Shown here: positions 15,453 through 22,589 of the stretch, in pieces
Position numbering within the stretch: position 1 is the first letter of the stretch
Layout of the letters: each line of letters opens with the position of its first letter
Assembly (NCBI GenBank): GCA_937965895.1
Contig: CALCKS010000016.1
Location: 1-22,589, forward strand
Source of the DNA: an uncultured Campylobacter sp.
GTDB taxonomy: Bacteria; Campylobacterota; Campylobacteria; Campylobacterales; Campylobacteraceae
Direction of reading: 5' to 3'
Length of the DNA: 22,589 nt
Made by a program: the position numbers and the translations under genes
Notes under the pieces: model-generated
Seen by the model: only the letters and a program-made list of their open reading frames with translations
What the model was told of the DNA's origin: nothing
The model's database searches: none

Positions 15453-16817
15453 TTACATAGCAGCTCGCGGCTGAATGATGCTTTGTTCAAATTTTTGCTC
15501 GGTGTCTTCGCTCATGATGCGAAGTACTTTGCTGCGTTTGATCTTAGCGTCGTTTTTAAATATCGCGCGCACTTTGTCCATGCCAGCGTAGAAATCACGC
15601 ATGAGCACGACGCAGATATATTTACCGAAAAACGTCGGCTTTATGACGCCGTTTTCTTCGTAGATCGCGTTTACCAGCTTTAGCAAGCTAAGCTCGACAA
15701 ACAGATCTTTGTTGATGTTTGCGTCGTTTTGCTCGTTGTAGGTTTTGATATCCACGGCGCCGTCAAAAAGCCTTGTTAAAAATGTATATTTTAGTCTCTC
15801 TTTCTTGCTAAATGCGCATTTTGCGATGACCGGACTTTGCCTACCCTTGATCTTTCTGCCGTAATCAAGTAGGTTAAAGGCGTTTATAACTAGCTCGCCG
15901 TCAAGAAAGCTAAATGCACCGCTGCCCACACCCACGTACTCTAAATTTGAGCCCACGTATTCGTCGCGAAGGTCTGCGCTTTTTTCATTTGAAAATGCCC
16001 AAGCGTTGCTTTGTCTGTAGTCGCTTTTAGCAAATTCGCTCACGATTATCTCGTAAAATTCGCGCTCGTTATCGACGTTTGAGACGCCCAGCGAGCGAGC
16101 GATGTTCTCTCTCGTTAGCTCCGATTTCATGAGTGGATAGAAAGTGATCTGCTGCGGAGAGATCGATTTTGCGACGTTTATATCGTTTATGAGCTGCTCT
16201 TTTGTTTGGTTTGGTAGGTTAAAGATGAGATCAAGGCTGATGACCGGGATCTTGCCCAGAGTCTGCTCGAGCTTTCTTTTCGTCTCTTCAGCTGAGCCGA
16301 ATTTCTCATATCTGCCAACTCTTTTTAACGTCTCGTTATCAAAGCTTTGCACGCCTACGCTTAAGCGGTCGATAAGCCCGTCAAAACGGCTGAGGCTTTC
16401 TGGCGAGATGTGGTTTGGATCGCTCTCGGCCGAGATATCTTCGATGCTAAAGAGATCTTTGGCGAGTTTTAGCGTCTTTTCAAGCTCGGGTTCGTTAATC
16501 AGCGTCGTGCCGCCGCCCACGTAAAGCGAGCTAAAATCAAAGCCGGCCTCTTTTATCTGCCTCATCTCCTCACGCAAATTTTCAAAGTAAATTTTCGCAA
16601 GCTCCTGCTCGTAATGATACTTGTGAAACGAGCAATACGGGCAAAACGTGTGGCAAAACGGCACGTGAGCGTAAAGCATATACTCTGTATTTTCGCGCGG
16701 CGTTTTTACGTATTTTTTATCTAAGATGTCGATATTTAGGCCGTTATAAAGAGATTTTTGCATGGTATTATGGGCATAATTAATCGAAAATCTTTCTATA
16801 ATATTCTTAAAACCCAT
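15453..16817 (-). CDS. HemN/HemW/ChuW-like radical SAM protein
   Basis: Radical S-adenosylmethionine enzyme of the coproporphyrinogen-oxidase-like family, 454 residues, cytoplasmic. The 4Fe-4S motif CHTFCPYC (C55, C59, C62) and the SAM-binding YVGGGTT motif are intact, followed by SAESDPNHISPE and DRLSVGVQSF, the equivalents of the EANP and R-x-S-x-G-x-QS motifs of HemW. The position two residues after C62 is Phe (CSF) where true HemN has a fourth Cys, so naming it an oxygen-independent coproporphyrinogen oxidase is doubtful; a heme chaperone (HemW) or heme-degrading/utilising (ChuW/HutW) role fits as well. I recall C. jejuni Cj0363c as a similar protein. Start ATG with GGGAG 11 bases upstream. 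It appears to be a single-gene unit. Confidence 0.85.
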   Translation of the reverse strand: MGFKNIIERFSINYAHNTMQKSLYNGLNIDILDKKYVKTPRENTEYMLYAHVPFCHTFCPYCSFHKYHYEQELAKIYFENLREEMRQIKEAGFDFSSLYVGGGTTLINEPELEKTLKLAKDLFSIEDISAESDPNHISPESLSRFDGLIDRLSVGVQSFDNETLKRVGRYEKFGSAEETKRKLEQTLGKIPVISLDLIFNLPNQTKEQLINDINVAKSISPQQITFYPLMKSELTRENIARSLGVSNVDNEREFYEIIVSEFAKSDYRQSNAWAFSNEKSADLRDEYVGSNLEYVGVGSGAFSFLDGELVINAFNLLDYGRKIKGRQSPVIAKCAFSKKERLKYTFLTRLFDGAVDIKTYNEQNDANINKDLFVELSLLKLVNAIYEENGVIKPTFFGKYICVVLMRDFYAGMDKVRAIFKNDAKIKRSKVLRIMSEDTEQKFEQSIIQPRAAM

Positions 16818-17095
16818 AATTAATTTTCTCCCGTAAATCCAAATTTATGTTCGTAAGGATATCTAAAATTTTATTAATCTCGCCTTGAAAAGGGCTGAAT
16901 TTGCCGAAGTTTTATCAAAATAGGGCGTAAAATTTAAAATTTCAGCCCGTATTTTGAAGCAAAAATCTACCTGCATATCCTTGATATTTGTTTGCTTTGC
17001 ACAAAATTCGCCGCCAAGTTACAGCTTGCTTAGGATTTAGCATAGCGGTTGTGGGTAGCCGCGGCTAGATATCTGGTTTATATTATTTACCGAGT
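16818..17095 (-). other. intergenic region between membrane protein and radical SAM genes, with inverted repeat
   Basis: No gene is seen in these 278 bases. They contain GGGCTGAATTT (16892-16902) and its near-exact inverse AAATTTCAGCCC (16937-16948) about 34 bases apart, and a perfect 12-base palindrome TAGCCGCGGCTA (17056-17067). The first pair could form a leader hairpin upstream of the radical SAM gene or end the preceding operon. Confidence 0.35.
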
Positions 17096-18631
17096 TTAGC
17101 GCATATCGCCCGCCTTTTGCTTTGAGATTATCAGGCTTGAGTCCAGCTCGAATTTCTCGCCGCTTTTAGTCTGCAGATAGTAAAATTTACCCAGAGCCGA
17201 TAGAACTTTGACGTTGTAGAGCTCTACGGAGTCGTCTCGCTTCCAAGCGTACGTTTTGCAGACGGGAGAGAGATTTATCGCGCTTGCCTTGAGCGGGCCG
17301 CTACGATTGCCGTTTTTATCGTACGTTAAAACCGAGTTTTCAAAAACGACCTCATCGCTAGACGCAACGCCTATATCTTTGCCGTTAGCGTCTATAAATT
17401 TTATCTCGTCGTTTACTCCGCTAAAAATATACGTCTCGTTGCCGTCTTTTACGGCTAGCTCGGCCTTTTGTTTATTGTACGAGACGATTTGCGCCTTTTG
17501 TTTTGCGTAGCAGCCGTCCTTCGCTCCCGCGCCGATACAGCCGTTTTGATTATTTTGGCAAACGCTTTTTGGCAAAGCATTTAAGGCGTCTTTTTTGAGC
17601 GATAGCATTTTGTAGTTTATATTTCCCAGATCGGCTACTTGGACGATTTTACCGCTCATAACCGCGACGATGACTAAATTTATGATTATCAAAGACCAAA
17701 AAATTATCTTAAAATAATCTATATCCTTAGATGTTATCAACGCCCTAAACAAAACGGCAAAAAATGCCATAAAAAGCACTAAAAAAGCGGTAGTAAACCC
17801 ATCCTCGCTTACGCGGACGTAGGCAAACAGAGCCACCATAAACGGAGTCGCAAAGGATAAAAATCCGTGCGATATCATAAAAAGCAAAAGAGGAATGTCG
17901 AATTTACCGTTTTTAAAGCTGCAAAGTAGGCAAGATACGACTATCGGCGCTATAAACGCCGCAAAATAATAGTTTAAATCTGCCGCAGCCGGGAAAAAAT
18001 ATCCGGCGCCTATAAATGCTATACCCACAAGCGTGGCCATCAGATAAATCGCGTAAAAAGGCTTTTCGTTTTTTTCGTCGCCATCGTCAGAAACGATCAA
18101 AACTAAATGCAAAGCGGGAAATATATATAAAATAATAAATAAACCAAAACCCGATATCGCTAGCGCGCTAAGTAACGAAAAGATGCTTTCGCTACCGGCT
18201 ACCGAGAAAAATCCGATATTTTGCCAAAAGATAAAATATATTATAAACGGAATCAGCCCCAAAAACGCGATTAGAACCTGATAGTATTTTTTCACGCGGC
18301 GAATTTGCTCCGAGACGAAAAGCTTGATACGCTTTTGATTATATACTTCGTTGTATTTTTTATAAACGTCCGAATCGCGGCTTAATTTATCCAAATTCGC
18401 AAGCAAATTTACCTGGCGATAAATTCTGTCGTTTAGCTCGTCTATATCCGCAGCCGTTTGCGAATAGTTATCGCAGCTAAGGTTTTCAAATTTAGCCAGT
18501 CTATCTTTTAACAGACCGATTAGTCCCAAGACATCCTTGTCGCACTCTTTATTTTTAAGCGTTTTGATAAAATCGCCGTACTCCTTTATGGCGCTATTTT
18601 TTTCTTGGATTAACTTTTTAAAATTATCCAT
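17096..18631 (-). CDS. polytopic membrane protein of unknown function
   Basis: I do not recognise the family. The 511 residues divide into an N-terminal charged helical region (about 1-112, coiled-coil-like), about seven hydrophobic helices (roughly 118-137, 153-181, 193-213, 220-237, 246-271, 281-297, 308-328), and a soluble C-terminal domain (340-511) rich in beta-strand-like segments such as LYNVKVLSALGKFYYLQ. If the N-terminus is cytoplasmic, seven helices put the C-terminal domain in the periplasm; its four cysteines (C358, C365, C374, C459) could then form two disulphides. It is the last gene of the HTH-to-YajQ operon, five bases after yajQ. ATG start, no clear terminator after it. Confidence 0.8.
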   Translation of the reverse strand: MDNFKKLIQEKNSAIKEYGDFIKTLKNKECDKDVLGLIGLLKDRLAKFENLSCDNYSQTAADIDELNDRIYRQVNLLANLDKLSRDSDVYKKYNEVYNQKRIKLFVSEQIRRVKKYYQVLIAFLGLIPFIIYFIFWQNIGFFSVAGSESIFSLLSALAISGFGLFIILYIFPALHLVLIVSDDGDEKNEKPFYAIYLMATLVGIAFIGAGYFFPAAADLNYYFAAFIAPIVVSCLLCSFKNGKFDIPLLLFMISHGFLSFATPFMVALFAYVRVSEDGFTTAFLVLFMAFFAVLFRALITSKDIDYFKIIFWSLIIINLVIVAVMSGKIVQVADLGNINYKMLSLKKDALNALPKSVCQNNQNGCIGAGAKDGCYAKQKAQIVSYNKQKAELAVKDGNETYIFSGVNDEIKFIDANGKDIGVASSDEVVFENSVLTYDKNGNRSGPLKASAINLSPVCKTYAWKRDDSVELYNVKVLSALGKFYYLQTKSGEKFELDSSLIISKQKAGDMR

Positions 18632-18636
18632 TAAAT

Positions 18637-19134
18637 TTACTTCAAATTTTTAAAACTAATCGGTAGCTCCAAATTTAGCCCCTTCACGAGTCTTATGCAC
18701 TCCTGCAGATCATCGATGCTTTTGCCGCTTACGCGCACCTCTTCGCCTCGGATCGCCGCAGTTACTTTTAGCTTTGCGTCTTTGATCGCTTTGGTGATTT
18801 TCTTCGCGTTTTCGCTATCTAGGGTGTCGTTTAGCTTTAGCGTCGCCTTGATATTTCCACCGCTCGCGCTCTCGCGTTTACTCTCGGTGACGGCTACCGG
18901 CGGGATGTTTCGCTTGATGAGCTTTGAGATCACGATGTCTTTTAGCGCGTCGATTTTGTTGTCGCTAGAGCTAAAAAGCGTGATGATTTTTTCCTTTTCG
19001 TTTAGCTCCACTTCGGCCGCAAGCCCCTTAAAATCATATCTCGCCGCGATCTCTTTTTTCGCCGTCTCCAGCGCGTTTTTGACCTCCATCATATCGACCG
19101 CTGCGCTTATATCAAAACTATGCTCAGTTGCCAT
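18637..19134 (-). CDS. yajQ: YajQ-family nucleotide-binding protein (UPF0234)
   Basis: Small cytoplasmic protein of 165 residues with two ferredoxin-like folds. Family members bind nucleotides, and some bind cyclic di-GMP and act with a transcription factor. Recognisable features are the start EHSFDISAAVDMMEVKNA, the ARYDFKG motif, SKLIKRNI, and the C-terminal RGEEVRVSGKSIDDLQ segment. Length agrees with the E. coli protein (about 160). It sits two bases after the dehydrogenase stop, as I recall for Cj0374 after Cj0373 in C. jejuni. Whether it binds cyclic di-GMP here cannot be told from sequence. Confidence 0.95.
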   Translation of the reverse strand: MATEHSFDISAAVDMMEVKNALETAKKEIAARYDFKGLAAEVELNEKEKIITLFSSSDNKIDALKDIVISKLIKRNIPPVAVTESKRESASGGNIKATLKLNDTLDSENAKKITKAIKDAKLKVTAAIRGEEVRVSGKSIDDLQECIRLVKGLNLELPISFKNLK

Positions 19135-19136
19135 TT

Positions 19137-20066
19137 TTATCCTTTCAAAAATTCTTTTATATTTTCCGCGATCATCGCTACGAGCCGCTCTCTAGCCTCA
19201 AAGCTCGCCCACGCTACGTGCGGAGTGAGTATCAAATTTTCCTTGTTTTTGATACGAAGCAGCGGATGATCCGCGCGCATAGGCTCGGTCTCCAGCACAT
19301 CCGAGGCAAATCGCAAATTTCGCCCGTCTATCGCGCGAGCAACGGCGCTCTCGTCCACTATGCTGCCACGTCCGAAGTTCATCAGTATGGCGCCCTCTTT
19401 CATCAAATTTAACTCCCGCTCGCCGATCAAATTTCGCGTTTTTTCGTTCAGCAGAGCGTGGATGCTCACGATGTCGCAGCCGCTTAAAAGCTCGTCTAAA
19501 TTTAGCCTTTTAAACTCGGCGTTTGCGTTTGCGCCGCTAGTTGAGTAGTAGCTCACTCTCGCGCCAAATGCCGCTGCTATGCGCGCCACGCCTCTGCCGA
19601 TCTCGCCAAGGCCGATGACGCCAAAGCTCTTGTCCGCTATCTCGCCGATACTGCGGTCTAGATTCGTAAAAATTTCGCTCTTTGTCCACTCGCCGCTTTG
19701 CGCGTAATTATCATAAAATTTGATGCGATTCGTCAGCGCAAAAAGGCAAGCAAACGTATGCTGCACGACGCTGGCAGTGGAGTAGCCCGCGACGTTTTTT
19801 ACCGCGATGCCTTTTGCTGCGGCGTGCGCGAGATCGACGTTGTTCATGCCCGTCGCGCTGATGCAGATTAGCTTTAAATTTGACGCGTCCATCACGTCTT
19901 TGTCGATGATGACTTTGTTCGTAATGACGACGTCCGCGCCCTTTAGCCGCTCTATGCGCTCGTTTGCGGCGGTCGTTTGGTAGCTTTTAAATTCGCCAAA
20001 CTGCCCAAAAACGTCCAAATTTACGTCGCTTCCAAGCGTCGCGGCATCGAGGCAGACTATTTTCAT
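19137..20066 (-). CDS. D-isomer-specific 2-hydroxyacid dehydrogenase
   Basis: NAD(P)-dependent oxidoreductase that interconverts 2-oxoacids and D-2-hydroxyacids. The 309 residues carry the Rossmann motif VIGLGEIG (G152, G154, G157), followed by the catalytic triad in family motifs: R233 in NFGRGSIVDE, E261 in DVLETEP and H283 in LTPHVAWAS. The residue after the second beta strand, normally Asp in NAD-preferring members, lies in YYSTSG, so NADP use is possible. Candidates include glycerate/hydroxypyruvate or lactate-type dehydrogenase; the exact substrate is not evident. It is the fourth gene of the operon, with nine- and two-base gaps to its neighbours. ATG start at 20064-20066. Confidence 0.93.
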   Translation of the reverse strand: MKIVCLDAATLGSDVNLDVFGQFGEFKSYQTTAANERIERLKGADVVITNKVIIDKDVMDASNLKLICISATGMNNVDLAHAAAKGIAVKNVAGYSTASVVQHTFACLFALTNRIKFYDNYAQSGEWTKSEIFTNLDRSIGEIADKSFGVIGLGEIGRGVARIAAAFGARVSYYSTSGANANAEFKRLNLDELLSGCDIVSIHALLNEKTRNLIGERELNLMKEGAILMNFGRGSIVDESAVARAIDGRNLRFASDVLETEPMRADHPLLRIKNKENLILTPHVAWASFEARERLVAMIAENIKEFLKG

Positions 20067-20075
20067 TTTGTGTCC

Positions 20076-21254
20076 TTATTTGATAAAATGCCCTACGAAT
20101 TTGGAGTAGTTATCTAAAATTTCGCCGCCTCTGCGGTATCCCAGCGCGCATGCCTCGTAGGCGAAAAATACGCCCGCTTGGTAGCTGTTGTTGGCGGCGT
20201 CTTTGTTAAATTCGTAAAATTCCTGATAGATCGCGCGGTTTGCTCCGTAGTCGCCGCCGTTTTGCGAGCTAATGCTACCGTCAGCCTCAATCACGCTCAC
20301 GTTTGCGCCCTCTCGGCCGAAAACAGGCTTCTTAACGCATTTTTTGCCAGCTAATGGCTTGTCGCTAGCTTGCAGCAAAAGCGGGTGATTCGGATACAGA
20401 TCCCATAAAATTTTCAAGATGCCTTTGCTTTGGAAAAGCAGCGTGTATGCGGGATTTAGTATAATGGCTTTTTGATTTTGAACGATGTTTTTTAGGATGA
20501 TAGCTAGCTCGCCTTCCTCTACGGCGATGTCCTCCCACGGCACGAGCTTGAACCAGTACTCGTAGTTTTCGCCGTCAAAAAATACGCCCTCCTCGTCGTT
20601 AAACACGACCTCATCGACGTAGGCAAACGCCGTGTGAAAGCCTGCCTCCTCGGCGATATATTGCAGTAGCTTCACGGTCTGCTCGTCCTCGCTGCTGCCG
20701 ACCACCGAGCTAAATAAAATTTTCCAGCCCTCATAGTGCTCGTTAAAGCTCTCCGTCTCCTCATCTAGCGTCACGAGGCGTCTGAAATTTTGCTTTAACG
20801 CGTCATAAAGGTCGTTAAACTGCGCGCTCTCGTCCATGCGGTTAAACTTAAGCGCCGCCCACTGGATGATCGCCGTCTCAAACACGGCCGTCGGGGTGTC
20901 GGCGTTAAATTCGATGAGTTTTATCGGCTTGCCGTCCAGCCCGCCGGCTAGATCAAATCTACCGTAAAGGTGCCAGTGCACGTCGTTTTCCCAGCTTTCG
21001 CGCACGAGGTCTACTAGGTTAAACGGGATGCCGACCTCGTGGTAGAGGTTGTTGTCGATGACGTGCTGAGCAGCTGCGACGAACATATCGTATAGCTCGT
21101 TTGCGGCGTTATAATACGCCTCGGCCTGCGCCTCGCTCACCTCTACTAGCTCGTCTGCTACGTAGTCGCTGCCGTCCGGATCCGTATGCCACGTAAAGCC
21201 GATCTCGCTTAAAAATTCGTTATTTAGCGGGCTGATTTTTTTTAAATTTATCAT
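20076..21254 (-). CDS. glutathionylspermidine synthase-like ATP-grasp enzyme
   Basis: Homologue of the synthetase domain of glutathionylspermidine synthase, which joins a peptide carboxylate to an amine with ATP. The 392 residues lack the amidase domain of E. coli Gsp. Family motifs are LYGRFDLAGG (97-105), LIEFNADTPT (E115, N117, D119, metal/ATP ligands), NPAYTLLFQSKGILKILWD, and VFGREGANV (311-319), the glycine-rich ATP loop. Stand-alone forms of this type occur widely in bacteria that lack trypanothione-like thiols and their real substrate is unclear. Neighbours match the order UPF0323 lipoprotein, this enzyme, dehydrogenase, YajQ known in C. jejuni. The UPF0323 gene ends two bases upstream of its start. 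Confidence 0.9.
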   Translation of the reverse strand: MINLKKISPLNNEFLSEIGFTWHTDPDGSDYVADELVEVSEAQAEAYYNAANELYDMFVAAAQHVIDNNLYHEVGIPFNLVDLVRESWENDVHWHLYGRFDLAGGLDGKPIKLIEFNADTPTAVFETAIIQWAALKFNRMDESAQFNDLYDALKQNFRRLVTLDEETESFNEHYEGWKILFSSVVGSSEDEQTVKLLQYIAEEAGFHTAFAYVDEVVFNDEEGVFFDGENYEYWFKLVPWEDIAVEEGELAIILKNIVQNQKAIILNPAYTLLFQSKGILKILWDLYPNHPLLLQASDKPLAGKKCVKKPVFGREGANVSVIEADGSISSQNGGDYGANRAIYQEFYEFNKDAANNSYQAGVFFAYEACALGYRRGGEILDNYSKFVGHFIK

Positions 21255-21256
21255 TT

Positions 21257-21907
21257 TCAGCCTCCAAAGCTTGAGCTTGAGCTTGAGCTTGATTTTGAGC
21301 TTGAGCTACTAGATCCGCCGAAAAATCCGCTCTTTCCACCGCTTGATTTGCCCACCGAGCTCGTAGCTTTGGCTTTGTTAAAGCTATCTACGCTCCTTGA
21401 ATACGCGCTTGGGTTTTTATACGCACTTTGGCGCTGCGACTGATAGCCCGGGTTGTTAAATAGCTTGTTGCCTATCCAGCTGCCGATGATCGCGCCCGCA
21501 GCCGAGGCTAGAAGCGTCTCGCCAAGGCTCATACCGCCGCTTGAAAGTTGCGCGTTTTGAGCGTTCGAGCCGGTTAAATTCGACGTTCCGGCGTCGATTT
21601 TAGCGTTTTCCTCGGCGATTAGCTTATCCATCTCCTCTTTGCTTAGCACGCGCTCGGTGCCGTTGATATCCTTTAGTACGACGCGCGTTTCGCTGCTTGG
21701 GTACTCCTCTAGGACTTTATATTTGCCAGGCGCGGTCTCCTCGATGATTACAAACGCTCCCGTTTTTTGCGCCGCTTCGTTTAGCGCGCTACTTTCTCCT
21801 CCATTATCGCTGCTACCGCAGCCGGCCAACCCCGCCATCACGACCGCGCCAAAGCCGCCCACGGCAGCGTAGCTGGCTACTTTTTTTATGCCTTTAAAAA
21901 CTCTCAT
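21257..21907 (-). CDS. UPF0323-type lipoprotein with serine-rich repeat tail
   Basis: The 216-residue precursor has a basic start, a hydrophobic segment and the lipobox GLAGC, with C30 as the lipid-modified residue. The mature protein has a segment YKVLEEYPSSETRVVLKDINGTERVL-like beta region after residue 55 (shown here only in part), a small glycine/alanine hydrophobic stretch LASAAGAIIGSWIGNKLF (about 132-150), and a C-terminal tail of Ser, Gly and Lys in which AGC and TCA codons alternate. I recall C. jejuni Cj0371 as the UPF0323 lipoprotein in the same order. Its start overlaps the upstream HTH gene stop as ATGA (21904-21907). Function is unknown; a link to envelope or motility has been suggested for relatives, but that is not evident here. 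Confidence 0.88.
   Translation of the reverse strand: MRVFKGIKKVASYAAVGGFGAVVMAGLAGCGSSDNGGESSALNEAAQKTGAFVIIEETAPGKYKVLEEYPSSETRVVLKDINGTERVLSKEEMDKLIAEENAKIDAGTSNLTGSNAQNAQLSSGGMSLGETLLASAAGAIIGSWIGNKLFNNPGYQSQRQSAYKNPSAYSRSVDSFNKAKATSSVGKSSGGKSGFFGGSSSSSSKSSSSSSSSFGG
21268..21307. repeat. hexanucleotide microsatellite within the lipoprotein gene
   Basis: The plus strand shows AGCTTG units repeated four times, an imperfect ATTTTG-type interruption, then two more units. In the minus-strand gene this is alternating AGC and TCA serine codons near the C-terminus. The unit is a multiple of three, so slippage would change tail length without shifting frame. Confidence 0.8.
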
Positions 21908-22569
21908 TTTTTATCTAGCTCCTTTGAAATTTTCTTGCTTTTTACCATTATCACGCCTTTTTTAAATTTGATAAATTTTGATTTTCCGATGTTTTTTATG
22001 ATTTTATTTTGCGTTTTTTTAAGACTCTTGCCGCTTAAATTTTGCGATTTTAAAAACTCGGCTAGGCTCGTCCATTTGCCCTCATTTTCAGGTTTGCTCT
22101 CGACAAATTCCACGTCGATGGGCGCTACGTATTCGCCGTTTTGACGGGCTAGTAGCGGACGCTCGAGCATACTTAAAAATCCTCTTAGTTTCTCGTCTCT
22201 TTCACGGTAAATTTGAGCTATTTCGGATTTATTATTTAGCAAAATTTGCTCTTTTTCGCGAAAAAGCCTATCTTTATCGGCTTGCAAATTTTTATTTTGT
22301 TCTTTTAGTTCGCCAATTTGCGAGAGTAGAAATTCGTTCACGTCAAATTCGCCCGCTTTCACAGCTTTTTTTGACTCCGAGTTTTTGGCGGATTTTGAAG
22401 TTTTGGGCGCTGATTTGGGTGCGGTTTGGGGCTCGTAGCCATCCAAAACCACGTATTTTACGCCGTCTTTTTCAAAGGTCTTTAGCGTTCCGCGACGAAT
22501 GCGGTTGTAGACGGCTTCCTTGGTTACGCCTAAAATTTCCGCGGCCTCGCTCACGGGCACTTTGGACAT
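21904..22569 (-). CDS. helix-turn-helix DNA-binding protein with coiled coil
   Basis: The 221 residues start with a MerR/excisionase-like winged helix (about 4-45: VSEAAEILGVTKEAVYNRIR, then a basic beta hairpin), as found in DNA-binding and plasmid or phage regulatory proteins. A Lys/Ser/Pro-rich linker (49-72) leads to a long coiled coil (about 76-135), and the last 55 residues form a second small basic domain with a WTSLAEFL helix and a KFIKFKKGVIMV hairpin. It is likely a dimeric DNA-bridging or regulatory protein; target unknown. ATG at 22567-22569, preceded by AAAGG. It heads a six-gene operon and its stop overlaps the UPF0323 gene start, so it may control that operon. Promoter is beyond the window edge. 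Confidence 0.85.
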   Translation of the reverse strand: MSKVPVSEAAEILGVTKEAVYNRIRRGTLKTFEKDGVKYVVLDGYEPQTAPKSAPKTSKSAKNSESKKAVKAGEFDVNEFLLSQIGELKEQNKNLQADKDRLFREKEQILLNNKSEIAQIYRERDEKLRGFLSMLERPLLARQNGEYVAPIDVEFVESKPENEGKWTSLAEFLKSQNLSGKSLKKTQNKIIKNIGKSKFIKFKKGVIMVKSKKISKELDKK

Positions 22570-22589
22570 ATTTTTCCTTTGATCGTTAA

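Noticed and set aside
16144..16524. Plus-strand open frame opposite the radical SAM gene
   Set aside because: Ser-rich low-complexity translation with no motif; the opposite strand has intact radical SAM motifs.
17056..17067. Perfect 12-base palindrome TAGCCGCGGCTA considered as terminator
   Set aside because: It has no loop and no following T run; it is noted only as part of the intergenic region.
18695..19195. Plus-strand open frame of 166 codons opposite yajQ
   Set aside because: Translation is a Ser/Phe/Leu-rich antisense artefact and yajQ is unambiguous.
1..22589. CRISPR arrays, insertion sequences, integrases and rRNA
   Set aside because: No regularly spaced repeats, transposase or integrase motifs, terminal inverted repeats or rRNA-like sequence were seen.

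Overview
The window looks like a chromosomal segment of a Campylobacter, most likely one of the higher-GC oral species (showae/rectus/curvus/concisus type). The evidence is the gene content, which includes a block that I recall as Cj0371-Cj0374 of C. jejuni in the same order, a pair of bacterial dynamin-like proteins of the Cj0411/Cj0412 type, TGGCTAyAAT-type sigma-70 promoters, and constant use of AAATTT-containing words. The species assignment is inference; no rRNA is present.

Left part (1-3403): a truncated tRNA-Pro with a textbook promoter lies downstream of a minus-strand pair (AlkD-like DNA alkylation repair protein, then a MATE transporter, coupled by a GTGA overlap). A minus-strand TerC-family membrane protein with its own promoter and hairpin terminator follows, then a complete tRNA-Glu(TTC).

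Central plus-strand operon (3473-9311): lipoprotein, endonuclease IV (nfo), FadL-type outer-membrane protein, fatty-acyl-CoA ligase and a AAA+ ATPase, all overlapping or separated by fewer than 10 bases. FadL plus acyl-CoA ligase is a fatty-acid import and activation unit.

AT-rich islet (about 9312-11189, minus strand): two translationally coupled genes, an ABC/SMC-type ATPase without a nuclease domain and a 173-residue protein with a plausible PD-(D/E)XK nuclease core. Its base composition differs sharply from both flanks. This is the best candidate for an undescribed, defence-like system in the window.

Right part (11190-22569, all minus strand): two dynamin-like GTPases with overlapping frames; a HemN/HemW/ChuW-like radical SAM protein that lacks the fourth cysteine typical of true HemN; then a tight operon, read from the right edge leftwards: HTH/coiled-coil DNA-binding protein, UPF0323-type lipoprotein with a serine-repeat tail, glutathionylspermidine-synthase-like ATP-grasp enzyme, D-2-hydroxyacid dehydrogenase, YajQ, and a polytopic membrane protein of unknown function.

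All assignments are by reading motifs and overall family resemblance; no database search was run.
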